Below are positions 24,443-32,187 of a stretch of DNA of 64,000 nt, in pieces (within the stretch, counting starts at the first letter, position 1; each line of letters begins with the position of its first letter). The notes beneath the pieces were generated by a model. That model was not told the origin of the DNA and did not search any database. It worked only from the letters and a program-made list of their open reading frames with translations. A program made the position numbers and the translations under genes. The DNA comes from Paenalcaligenes faecalis (GTDB lineage: Bacteria; Pseudomonadota; Gammaproteobacteria; Burkholderiales; Burkholderiaceae_B), in contig NZ_CP106841.1 in the NCBI RefSeq assembly GCF_027557445.1, positions 351,001 through 415,000 of the forward strand, read 5' to 3'.

Positions 24443-24736
24443 GGCTATTTTCTCCTAATTTTGCCCTTACGGGCCTGGTGACGGAGGCTTGCGCCTCGCT
24501 CCCCTCGACAAGGTTGTAACGCAGCATTAACTCGGTAGAGTCTGCGATAGCCCGTTTCGTGCCTACCCATGGCGTGTCTGCGGCTACCGCTTACAGAGCG
24601 TGGGACTGAGGAAGCATCCCACGGTGCGTCTTGAACTTCGTTACAACGTAGCGCCCTAACAGCGCTGAGTCTGGTCAATCTAGGCAAGCACAGAACCAAG
24701 CTGGCATGCCTCGCCCTTTAGGGCGGGGTTATTGAC
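24443..24736 (-). ncRNA. Omega RNA of IscB copy 3
   Basis: A non-coding block homologous to those of copies 1 and 2 but diverged. The helices are kept by compensatory change: CGTGGGA/TCCCACG (24599-24605 with 24617-24623) replaces CTTGGAA/TTCCAAG, and GTTGTAACG/CGTTACAAC (24513-24521 with 24639-24647) replaces the long-range helix. The guide would derive from DNA to the right of 24736, the former upstream region of the PilZ gene. Confidence 0.77.
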
Positions 24737-24862
24737 GGTTATTATTCTATATAGTAAGAATCTATAAATAGGTTTTGTTATAGATTACCAAAATTCTAGG
24801 TGAAAGCGACCTAGAATAACAATACTTAATTACAGTGATTTTTCGTATTTACAGACAAGAAA
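24737..24862. other. Former PilZ-gene promoter region with two inverted repeats
   Basis: AT-rich, non-coding. ATTCTAGGT/ACCTAGAAT (24793-24801 with 24809-24817) is a perfect 9-bp repeat, and AATCTATAA/TTATAGATT lies just left of it (about 24759-24787). Before element 3 inserted, this would have been directly upstream of the PilZ gene now starting at 23020. Confidence 0.4.
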
Positions 24863-24899
24863 AACTCAGGGCCTACTGATACCAGAGAGGCCCTGAGTT
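24863..24899 (-). terminator. Terminator of metY
   Basis: AACTCAGGGCCT and AGGCCCTGAGTT form a 12-bp stem around a 13-base loop. On the minus strand it is followed by a T-run (TTTTTCTTG), as expected for transcription coming from metY. Confidence 0.85.
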
Positions 24900-24926
24900 A
24901 TTTAACTGGCTTTAAGACATAAAAAC

Positions 24927-26204
24927 CTAGATTTTACTGGCGTCTAAGGCTTGGGTTAAGTCAGCTAATATGTCATCAATGTGTTCAATGCCTAATGATA
25001 AGCGAACCATATCTGCGCTGACACCTGCCTGTTTTAGCTCGGCTTCGTTTAGTTGACGATGCGTAGTGGTGGCGGGATGACACGCTAAGGATTTGGTATC
25101 ACCAATATTCACCAAACGTAAAATTAAGTTTAAGGCGTCAATGAATTTAGCGCCAGCATCGCGGCCCCCTTTAATACCAAAACTTAAAATGGCAGCAGGT
25201 TTACCACCAAAGTATTTCTGAGCTAATCCATGCTCAGGATTCGTAGGTAGACCGGCATAGTTAACCCAACTTACCTGAGGATGGTTCTCTAGGAACTCGG
25301 CCACTTTTTGTGCATTCTCTGTATGGCGCTCCATACGTAAGGCTAATGTCTCTATGCCTTGTAAAATTTGGAAAGCATTAAATGGAGATAGTGCCGCACC
25401 CGTATTACGTAAAGGCACCACACGACAGCGACCGATAAAAGCAGCAGGACCAAAGGCTTCGGTGTAGACCACGCCATGATAAGAGGGGTCTGGATTGTTT
25501 AGGATGGGAAAACGTGCTTTGTGTTTTACCCAATCAAACTTACCTGAGTCTACAATAGCACCCGCAATCGTTGTGCCGTGTCCACCCATGTATTTTGTTA
25601 AAGAATGCACCACAATATCAGCACCATGCTCAAAAGGACGGCATAATGCTGGAGAGGCGACGGTGTTATCGACAATTACGGGGACACCGTGACGATGTGC
25701 GGCTTCGCAGAGGGCCTCAAGGTCGATAATATTGCCAGATGGGTTGCCAATGGTTTCGCAAAATACAGCACGTGTATTATCATCAATCAGCGCTTCAAGG
25801 GCGGCAATATCATCATGAGGAGCAAACTTAACCGTGATGCCCTGCAGAGGAAATGTGTGAGCAAATAGATTGTATGTGCCACCATAAAGCTTACTTACCG
25901 ACACAATGTTGTCACCAGCTTTGGCAAGGGTTTGTATAGCATAAGTGATGGCGGCCATACCAGAGGCGACGGCTAAGGCTCCAACCCCACCCTCTAACGC
26001 CGCGACTCGCTCTTCGAGAACCGCATTTGTGGGGTTCATGATGCGGGTGTAGATGTTGCCGGGAACTTTAAGATCAAATAAATCTGCGCCATGTTGTGTA
26101 TTGTCAAAGGCGTAAGACGTGGTTTGATAGATAGGAACCGCAACAGATTTGGTGGTAGGGTCAGGGCTGTAACCTGCGTGTATGGCTAGAGTTTCAAATT
26201 TCAT
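24927..26204 (-). CDS. metY: O-acetylhomoserine aminocarboxypropyltransferase
   Basis: 425 residues, a Cys/Met-metabolism PLP enzyme. The start [17 protein letters not shown], the [13 protein letters not shown] segment and the PLP-lysine motif [12 protein letters not shown] are those of MetY-type O-acetylhomoserine sulfhydrylases, which make homocysteine (or methionine with methanethiol) from O-acetylhomoserine. The length favours MetY over cystathionine gamma-synthase (~390). It is transcribed away from the AsmA-like gene across a 167-base region that contains an AT-rich inverted repeat. I see no SAM riboswitch. Confidence 0.92.
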   Translation of the reverse strand: MKFETLAIHAGYSPDPTTKSVAVPIYQTTSYAFDNTQHGADLFDLKVPGNIYTRIMNPTNAVLEERVAALEGGVGALAVASGMAAITYAIQTLAKAGDNIVSVSKLYGGTYNLFAHTFPLQGITVKFAPHDDIAALEALIDDNTRAVFCETIGNPSGNIIDLEALCEAAHRHGVPVIVDNTVASPALCRPFEHGADIVVHSLTKYMGGHGTTIAGAIVDSGKFDWVKHKARFPILNNPDPSYHGVVYTEAFGPAAFIGRCRVVPLRNTGAALSPFNAFQILQGIETLALRMERHTENAQKVAEFLENHPQVSWVNYAGLPTNPEHGLAQKYFGGKPAAILSFGIKGGRDAGAKFIDALNLILRLVNIGDTKSLACHPATTTHRQLNEAELKQAGVSADMVRLSLGIEHIDDILADLTQALDASKI

Positions 26205-26260
26205 AGTATCCGTATTCGCTTGTTAGATAAGTTGGTAACACATAATGGTATCGTAACGGC

Positions 26261-26285
26261 TTATTTATGCATTAAACATAAATAA
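26261..26285. promoter_or_regulatory. AT-rich inverted repeat between metY and the AsmA-like gene
   Basis: TTATTTATG and CATAAATAA (9 bp, perfect) with a 7-base loop lie 57 bases upstream of metY. Nearby are TATCGTAAC and TATCGTTAC, which also resemble a repeated half-site. This may be an operator for a methionine or sulfur regulator; no regulator is identifiable from the sequence. Confidence 0.35.
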
Positions 26286-26371
26286 AATCAATATCGTTAC
26301 AATTTTTCGTAATATAGATGCCGTAACATGTCATCTATTTATAGTATCTGTTTTTGAGATTAGAGACCTAG

Positions 26372-28912
26372 ATGAAAAACTGGTTTAAACGAGGACTTTT
26401 TGCTTTAGTGGTTTTTGTCATTGTGGCTTTAATTGGTGGTGCAGTCTTTTTGCTCACTTTTAATCCTAATGCATATAAAAATAAAGTAGAGCAGATGGTT
26501 TATGATCGCTATCAACGACATCTACGGATTGACGGTGAAATAGAACTCTCTTTATTCCCCCGTATCGGCTTGTCCGTTGAGCAGGTCTCGTTAAGTCAAA
26601 AAAACAGTGAAGATCCTTTTGCTGCAGTGGATAGTGCCCGCTTTGCTGTGGCGGTTTGGCCGCTAATTTGGAATCGTTTGGTCGTCGATCACGTTGCTGT
26701 CAGTGGCTTTAAAGTGTGGCTAGAGCGTGATGAAGACGGTGAGTTTAATTTTACAGATTTATTACAAAAAGGTAATGAGACACCTATTACGCAGACACAA
26801 TTTAATGTGTTACCCATTGCTGTAGCCCAAGCACAAAGCCATTCTTTAGTTCCTGATGCGAACCAAGCTGAATTTCAAATTGATATTGCGGGCTTAGATC
26901 TTAAAGAGGGCGAAATCCATTTTTCGGATCAGCCCTCTGAAACGCAAATGCGGTTGGTAAATGTAGAGCTCAATACTGGGCGTATGACTTTTGGGCAGCC
27001 TTTTGATGTGATATTTAAAGGACTATTGCAGGGTGATAGGCCTACTGCGGATGCGACCCTCGAAGGGCAGGCCGTAGTGCAGCTGGAGCCGCAGTTAAAG
27101 CGCTACGCGGCACAGCGTATTAATTTATCTTTGGTGGGTGATGTGGGCCCCTATAAGGCAAACAGTGCCACCTTACGAGGTGGTCTAGAGCTTTTAACCC
27201 TAACCGAAGAACTACGTGCTCGCAATATTGAGCTGCTAACTCAAGGTCGCTGGCAAGACGAGTCACTGACGGTTAATAAAACACAGTTAAATCTACAAGT
27301 CGCTCAACTTAATCTAAAACGCAATCTACGTGTTTTTAATACCCAAAAACTTCAAGTCCGATTGAATGGTGTTCTACCGGTCCCCGAAGGACAGGCTGAG
27401 CATAAGATTGAATTTGCTTTAGATGTGCCTCGTATGGATATTGATCCTGAGCAAATTCAAGGCGAACCTGTTGCTGCCTCCTTTAAGCAGCAACAAGGTG
27501 CAGTGATGTTTGGCCTAAATGGACGGGCGAAGGATTTTAGTGGCACATTAGACTCACTCCAATTGGGTCAGGTCCAAATAGATGTGGCGAATAAAGCGGT
27601 AGATACGGCATGGAAACTGGGAGCAACGGCGTCAGCGCAATGGCAACAAGACGCATTACGGTTATCATGGCAGGATCTTGATGCGCATTTGCTCTTAGAG
27701 GATGAGGCGTTAAATCCTAACCCTGCCAATGCAAAGCTCACCGGCAATGGAGAGTGGAGCTGGTCTGAGCAGGCCGGCTTGTTTCAGGGGTTATGGCAAA
27801 GTGCTAATACGCATGCGCAGCTAAGCACTCATGTAAAGCACGATCAGCATTGGCAGTTCGGCGTAGAGGTACAAGCCCAAGAACTAGACATGAATCCGTG
27901 GTTACCATCAACGAAACCTGTTCAGTTACGACGTCAATCAGATAAGGCCAATGTGGCCCATGCCAGAATGCTTCCTGATTATTTTGATTGGCGTACCTTG
28001 CATACGCAACTAAATGTGAGTGCCGATGAGTTGACGGTGCAGCAACTGAAGCTATCTCAAGTACAGCTAGAGGCTGAGCAAAAAGACCGAGCCATTACAG
28101 TGAAAAAACTAGCAGCGGAACTCTTTGATGGCAAGGTTAATGGCTCTGGGCTATGGCAGCACGACCGAGCTGAGGCTGAATTAAACGTGCAGCTCAAAGA
28201 CATTGATTTGCAAAAATTCTCCCAGAGTGCTGACTCCCACATTTCGTTAACGGGGCGTGGGGATATAGAGGCCAAGCTAAAAACACAAGGTCGTACCGAG
28301 TTAGCACAACGTGCGGCACTGGCTGGTTTGATTCAGCTAAAAGCAAAAGATGGGCAAGTGATAGGATGGGATGTGTGGCAGCATTTACGTAGTGCCAATG
28401 AGGCTGTGCGTAATGTGTTTAGTGGGCAAATACAGGCGCCCACGGAGCTATACACGGCAGAGCAGGCCACTTCTTTTAAAAATTTAGAGTTACAGCTGCA
28501 ATTGGAAAACGGGCAGGGTATATTTAAAAAACTGCAGTGGCAGACTGATGGGTTAAAAATGAAAGCAGAGCCATTTTCTTATGTGGATGTGGTGAATAAG
28601 CAAATGGATATGGATTTGCGTTTTGATTTGATCAAAAAAACGTTGCCCCCTGAGGACGCAGATTTAGTGGCTTATACTTCACACCCCTTGTTTGTACGAT
28701 TTAGCGGTATGTGGGCAGCACCGCGCTATCGATTGCAATGGCAGCGTTTAGATCATCCTGCTGTACAGCAAGCAATAGATAATGGGCTGTTGGGGCTTTT
28801 AGGGCGACCAGACTTAGGCTCTATCATCGAGGCTACGGTGCCCGTGCAACCTACTACAGATACATCGAAATCGTTAGGTAATACGTTAAAAGACTTATTG
28901 AAAACCAAATAA
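26372..28912 (+). CDS. AsmA-family envelope protein
   Basis: 846 residues: an N-terminal membrane anchor (about 7-30, LFALVVFVIVALIGGAVFLL), then the AsmA N-terminal motif (NPNAYKNKVEQMV) and long beta-rich repeats typical of AsmA/TamB-like proteins, ending in the conserved AsmA C-domain (TELYTAEQATSFKN and GLKMKAEPFSYVD). Such proteins bridge inner and outer membranes and are implicated in phospholipid transport. The stop codon overlaps the start of the next gene (TAATG), so the two are translationally coupled. Confidence 0.88.
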   Translation: MKNWFKRGLFALVVFVIVALIGGAVFLLTFNPNAYKNKVEQMVYDRYQRHLRIDGEIELSLFPRIGLSVEQVSLSQKNSEDPFAAVDSARFAVAVWPLIWNRLVVDHVAVSGFKVWLERDEDGEFNFTDLLQKGNETPITQTQFNVLPIAVAQAQSHSLVPDANQAEFQIDIAGLDLKEGEIHFSDQPSETQMRLVNVELNTGRMTFGQPFDVIFKGLLQGDRPTADATLEGQAVVQLEPQLKRYAAQRINLSLVGDVGPYKANSATLRGGLELLTLTEELRARNIELLTQGRWQDESLTVNKTQLNLQVAQLNLKRNLRVFNTQKLQVRLNGVLPVPEGQAEHKIEFALDVPRMDIDPEQIQGEPVAASFKQQQGAVMFGLNGRAKDFSGTLDSLQLGQVQIDVANKAVDTAWKLGATASAQWQQDALRLSWQDLDAHLLLEDEALNPNPANAKLTGNGEWSWSEQAGLFQGLWQSANTHAQLSTHVKHDQHWQFGVEVQAQELDMNPWLPSTKPVQLRRQSDKANVAHARMLPDYFDWRTLHTQLNVSADELTVQQLKLSQVQLEAEQKDRAITVKKLAAELFDGKVNGSGLWQHDRAEAELNVQLKDIDLQKFSQSADSHISLTGRGDIEAKLKTQGRTELAQRAALAGLIQLKAKDGQVIGWDVWQHLRSANEAVRNVFSGQIQAPTELYTAEQATSFKNLELQLQLENGQGIFKKLQWQTDGLKMKAEPFSYVDVVNKQMDMDLRFDLIKKTLPPEDADLVAYTSHPLFVRFSGMWAAPRYRLQWQRLDHPAVQQAIDNGLLGLLGRPDLGSIIEATVPVQPTTDTSKSLGNTLKDLLKTK

Positions 28913-29283
28913 TGACAAAACAAATCAGCACACCTATTTGCTTTGCTCCTGCTATCCATGGGGCTGAAAAATACCACGAGCAATGGTTTCTCGTTGGCGC
29001 AGATAATCACTGTTTAACTGCCCAAGACGCTACCGCATTAGATCAGGTGTCGTTGCGGTTACACATGGGGCAATTACAGCTACGAGCCCCAGGCATGCTT
29101 CGCTTAGAGTTGCTTTTGGATGTCTTAGAAGACGATGATGAGGTACGTTGCCAAGTCACGAACTTACAAGGGCAAACAATGGCTGCTATTGATGAGGGCG
29201 ACGTGGCTGCCGTTTGGTTTACGCATGTTTTAGGTCGCCCATGTCGGTTAGTCAAAAAAGACCCCGGTCACCCAGATCGCTAG
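28912..29283 (+). CDS. MOSC N-terminal beta-barrel domain protein (no MOSC domain)
   Basis: 123 residues matching only the MOSC_N domain that precedes the catalytic MOSC domain in YcbX-like molybdenum-cofactor sulfur carriers: EQWFLVGADNHCLTAQ, then LQLRAPGM, then EGDVAAVWFTHVLGRPCRLV. The chain stops just where the MOSC domain should begin. No downstream frame continues it; the next gene is on the other strand. It may be a stand-alone domain or a truncated gene. Its start overlaps the stop of the AsmA-like gene by one base. Confidence 0.7.
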   Translation: MTKQISTPICFAPAIHGAEKYHEQWFLVGADNHCLTAQDATALDQVSLRLHMGQLQLRAPGMLRLELLLDVLEDDDEVRCQVTNLQGQTMAAIDEGDVAAVWFTHVLGRPCRLVKKDPGHPDR

Positions 29284-29531
29284 GTTTTTGCTGTTAGCTG
29301 ATGATATTTTGTCAGTAGTTGCTCTTGGCTTTCTTGATGATCAGGGTGTATTTCAATACACTCAACAGGGCAAAAAACAATGCACTGAGGCTCGTCATGA
29401 TGCCCTACGCATTCTGTGCATAAATGTGGGTCGATCTCGTAGATCTCTTCGCCCATATAAATGGCTGTGTTGGGGCACTGCGGTTCGCAGACATCGCAGT
29501 TAATGCATTCTTCGGTAATAAATAAGGCCAT
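29280..29531 (-). CDS. YfhL-type 2[4Fe-4S] ferredoxin
   Basis: 83 residues with two clusters: CINCDVCEPQCPN and a longer C-x2-C-x8-C-x3-C-x3-C loop (CTEC, then CIVFCPVEC), the insertion pattern of YfhL/Alvin-type ferredoxins. It acts as a low-potential electron carrier in the cytosol; the partner is unknown. It overlaps the end of the MOSC_N gene by 4 bases tail to tail. It lies upstream of no obvious redox gene; coaD follows on the same strand 70 bases downstream, an order often seen in proteobacteria. Confidence 0.9.
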   Translation of the reverse strand: MALFITEECINCDVCEPQCPNTAIYMGEEIYEIDPHLCTECVGHHDEPQCIVFCPVECIEIHPDHQESQEQLLTKYHQLTAKT

Positions 29532-29601
29532 GATAATAAACCGCTTAAAGCCTAAAGGGATAATACAGCTAGTGTAGTCCTATTTAGACTTTAAGGCGAA
29601 G

Positions 29602-30108
<507 letters not shown>

Positions 30109-30159
30109 TTAGTCATATACAAAGGGTAGTTATTAAGCGAATAGCCCACAAATAGAAGG

Positions 30160-30759
30160 CTATGCAGAATCGGGCGCATTGTCCGCATTATTATCTGTTT
30201 TTGCCGTTGCGGCAAATTCTAATAGCTGAAAGTGCACATGTCCGGCCTTTTGTTGGCGTAAACTAGCAAAGTTTGCTGGAAATACGATAGGACTCTCACT
30301 TTCAACATAGATTAAGGCATCTGGGCTTAAAATACTGGGTAGTTGATTCCATATTTTATCTAACCAGCCTTGATGAAAAGGCGGATCTAAAAAGATAAGG
30401 TCAAAAGGGTGGTCGGCACGCTCTAGAACATGCATGGCATCGCCTGCATGAATACGGACGTGATGGGCTTGTAGTTTATTTCGTAAAGCCCGTAAAGCAG
30501 TAATGGCAGTAGGATCTTTCTCTACCATTTGCACAAAGGCTACGCCATTAGAGGCGGCCTCAAAGCCTAAGGCTCCAGTACCCGCAAACAGGTCTAATAC
30601 GCGTTTATTGCTGAAATCATCAGCCCAAAAATAGCGTAGCCAATTAAACAGTGTTTCACGCACGCGGTCAGGCGTGGGACGCAAACTGGTGGCATCAACC
30701 ACTGGGATAGGGGTGCGACGGTATTGTCCACCTACGATACGAATTGCATTTTTTTTCAT
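30160..30759 (-). CDS. rsmD: 16S rRNA (guanine(966)-N(2))-methyltransferase
   Basis: 199 residues: RIVGGQYRRTPIPV at the start, RPTPDRVRETLFNWL, the SAM-binding LDLFAGTGALGFEA and the catalytic LDPPFHQG. It methylates G966 of 16S rRNA in the small subunit. It is divergent from ftsY across 48 bases, a classic ftsY-rsmD-coaD arrangement. The C-terminal ~20 residues are variable and low-complexity. Confidence 0.95.
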   Translation of the reverse strand: MKKNAIRIVGGQYRRTPIPVVDATSLRPTPDRVRETLFNWLRYFWADDFSNKRVLDLFAGTGALGFEAASNGVAFVQMVEKDPTAITALRALRNKLQAHHVRIHAGDAMHVLERADHPFDLIFLDPPFHQGWLDKIWNQLPSILSPDALIYVESESPIVFPANFASLRQQKAGHVHFQLLEFAATAKTDNNADNAPDSA

Positions 30760-30807
30760 GCCTACATTTTAGTGCGTGATTCAACAAATTAGGTTTAGTG
30801 TAAAGCC

Positions 30808-32181
30808 ATGTTTAGTTTTTTTAAAAGACGCAAAGCAAAAAAAGAGCAAGAGCTGCTTGAACAACAAGAACAACAGCGCCTAGAACAGGGGGAGCAAGCC
30901 CTTGATGAAACCGTTGAGACGGGGTCAGAGCCAGAGGCTGCAGCACCTACTTTAGCGCCCGAGCCGACTCCTGTAGCAGACGTGACTCCAGCGCCCGAGT
31001 TAACTGTAACGCCAGAGCCCACCTCATCACGTCAAGCACTTTTAGAAACCGCTGATTTGACGCCTAAAGAGGATATCTTTGTTGAGCTTACACGGGATGT
31101 ACAGGTAGAGACCAAGCTAGAAGAGGTTGAACTGACCCCTGAGCCGGAACCCGCACCCGCACCCGCACCGGAACCCGAATCTGTCCCGACTCCAGAGCCT
31201 TTACCTGTAGCTGCACCTGATGTGGCTCCGGTTATCGCCGAAGGCAGCACTACACAAGAAAAACCATCGAAAGGCTCTTGGTTATCCCGGTTACGTAAAG
31301 GATTATCTAGAACAGGTCAGTCATTAACAACGCTCTTTGTTGGGGTAAAGGTTGATGAGGAGTTGTTTGAGGAACTAGAAACCGCGTTGATTATGGCGGA
31401 TGCAGGGGTGGAGGCCACAGAGGCACTACTCACCGACTTACGAGCTCAGGTGCGCAAAGAGAAAATCACAGAGGGCGAGCAGGTGAAAAAGGCTCTCAAA
31501 GAGGCATTAACTCGTCATCTTAGCCCTTTAGAAAAACCGTTTCCTTTGAATGCGGCTAAACCCCTTGTGCTAATGATTGCGGGCGTCAATGGGGCGGGTA
31601 AAACAACCTCTATTGGTAAATTAGCTCATACTTTTCAACAACAAGGGGCTAGTGTTTTATTGGCTGCTGGGGATACGTTCCGAGCGGCTGCCCGAGAACA
31701 GCTTGTCGAGTGGGGAAACCGTAATAATGTGCAGGTGATTGCTCAAGAGGGCGGAAATCCAGGTGCAGTTGCCTTTAATGCCGTGACGGCCGGGAAATCA
31801 AGAGGCTCAGATGTGGTCATGGTTGATACCGCAGGTCGACTGCCTACACAGCTCAATCTCATGGAAGAGTTGAAAAAAGTAAAACGAGCAATTACTAAAG
31901 CGGACGCAAGCTCTCCACATGAGTGTTTATTAGTTGTGGACGGCAATACAGGGCAAAATGCTTTAGCACAAATCAAAGCCTTTGACGCGGCGATTGGTTT
32001 AACTGGATTGGTCGTAACTAAATTAGATGGTACAGCCAAAGGTGGGATTTTAGCGGCAGTAGCAGCAGGCAGTAACGGAGTTCGTCCTATTCCTGTTTAT
32101 TGGATTGGGGTCGGCGAGGGCATGCATGACTTGCAGCCCTTTGTTGCCAGTGAATTTGCTGGTGCGTTATTGGGTGATTAA
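30808..32181 (+). CDS. ftsY: Signal recognition particle receptor FtsY
   Basis: 457 residues. Residues 1-160 are an acidic A domain with Pro/Glu/Ala repeats; then the NG core follows: helical N domain (about 160-250), G1 GVNGAGKTTSIGK, DTFRAAAREQL, DTAGR and TKLDGTAKGG. FtsY docks SRP-ribosome complexes at the inner membrane; the acidic domain aids membrane contact. It is divergent from rsmD. The antisense frames over the A domain are shadows of the low-complexity sequence. Confidence 0.95.
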   Translation: MFSFFKRRKAKKEQELLEQQEQQRLEQGEQALDETVETGSEPEAAAPTLAPEPTPVADVTPAPELTVTPEPTSSRQALLETADLTPKEDIFVELTRDVQVETKLEEVELTPEPEPAPAPAPEPESVPTPEPLPVAAPDVAPVIAEGSTTQEKPSKGSWLSRLRKGLSRTGQSLTTLFVGVKVDEELFEELETALIMADAGVEATEALLTDLRAQVRKEKITEGEQVKKALKEALTRHLSPLEKPFPLNAAKPLVLMIAGVNGAGKTTSIGKLAHTFQQQGASVLLAAGDTFRAAAREQLVEWGNRNNVQVIAQEGGNPGAVAFNAVTAGKSRGSDVVMVDTAGRLPTQLNLMEELKKVKRAITKADASSPHECLLVVDGNTGQNALAQIKAFDAAIGLTGLVVTKLDGTAKGGILAAVAAGSNGVRPIPVYWIGVGEGMHDLQPFVASEFAGALLGD

Positions 32182-32187
32182 AAAGCC

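Larger units (their letters stand above)
23022..24736 (-). mobile_element. IscB-omega RNA element, copy 3 (at a start codon)
   Basis: It has the same architecture as the other two copies but is the most diverged. The iscB-distal hairpin reads GTTGGC/GCCAAC (23071-23076 with 23081-23086) where copies 1 and 2 have GGGTCAC/GTGACCC, and the terminal hairpin is CCCCGACC/GGACGGGG. Base changes are compensated in all stems, so the structures are under selection. Flanks are TCATC on the left and TTGAC on the right, as in the others. Confidence 0.87.

Noticed and set aside
24219..24458. Small plus-strand frames opposite the iscB genes (also 2364-2600, 12152-12388, 23397-23633)
   Set aside because: They are conserved only because iscB is conserved on the other strand; no ribosome binding site or protein family.
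26205..26371. Possible SAM or SAH riboswitch before metY
   Set aside because: The region is AT-rich with simple repeats and does not show the conserved cores of known SAM/SAH classes.
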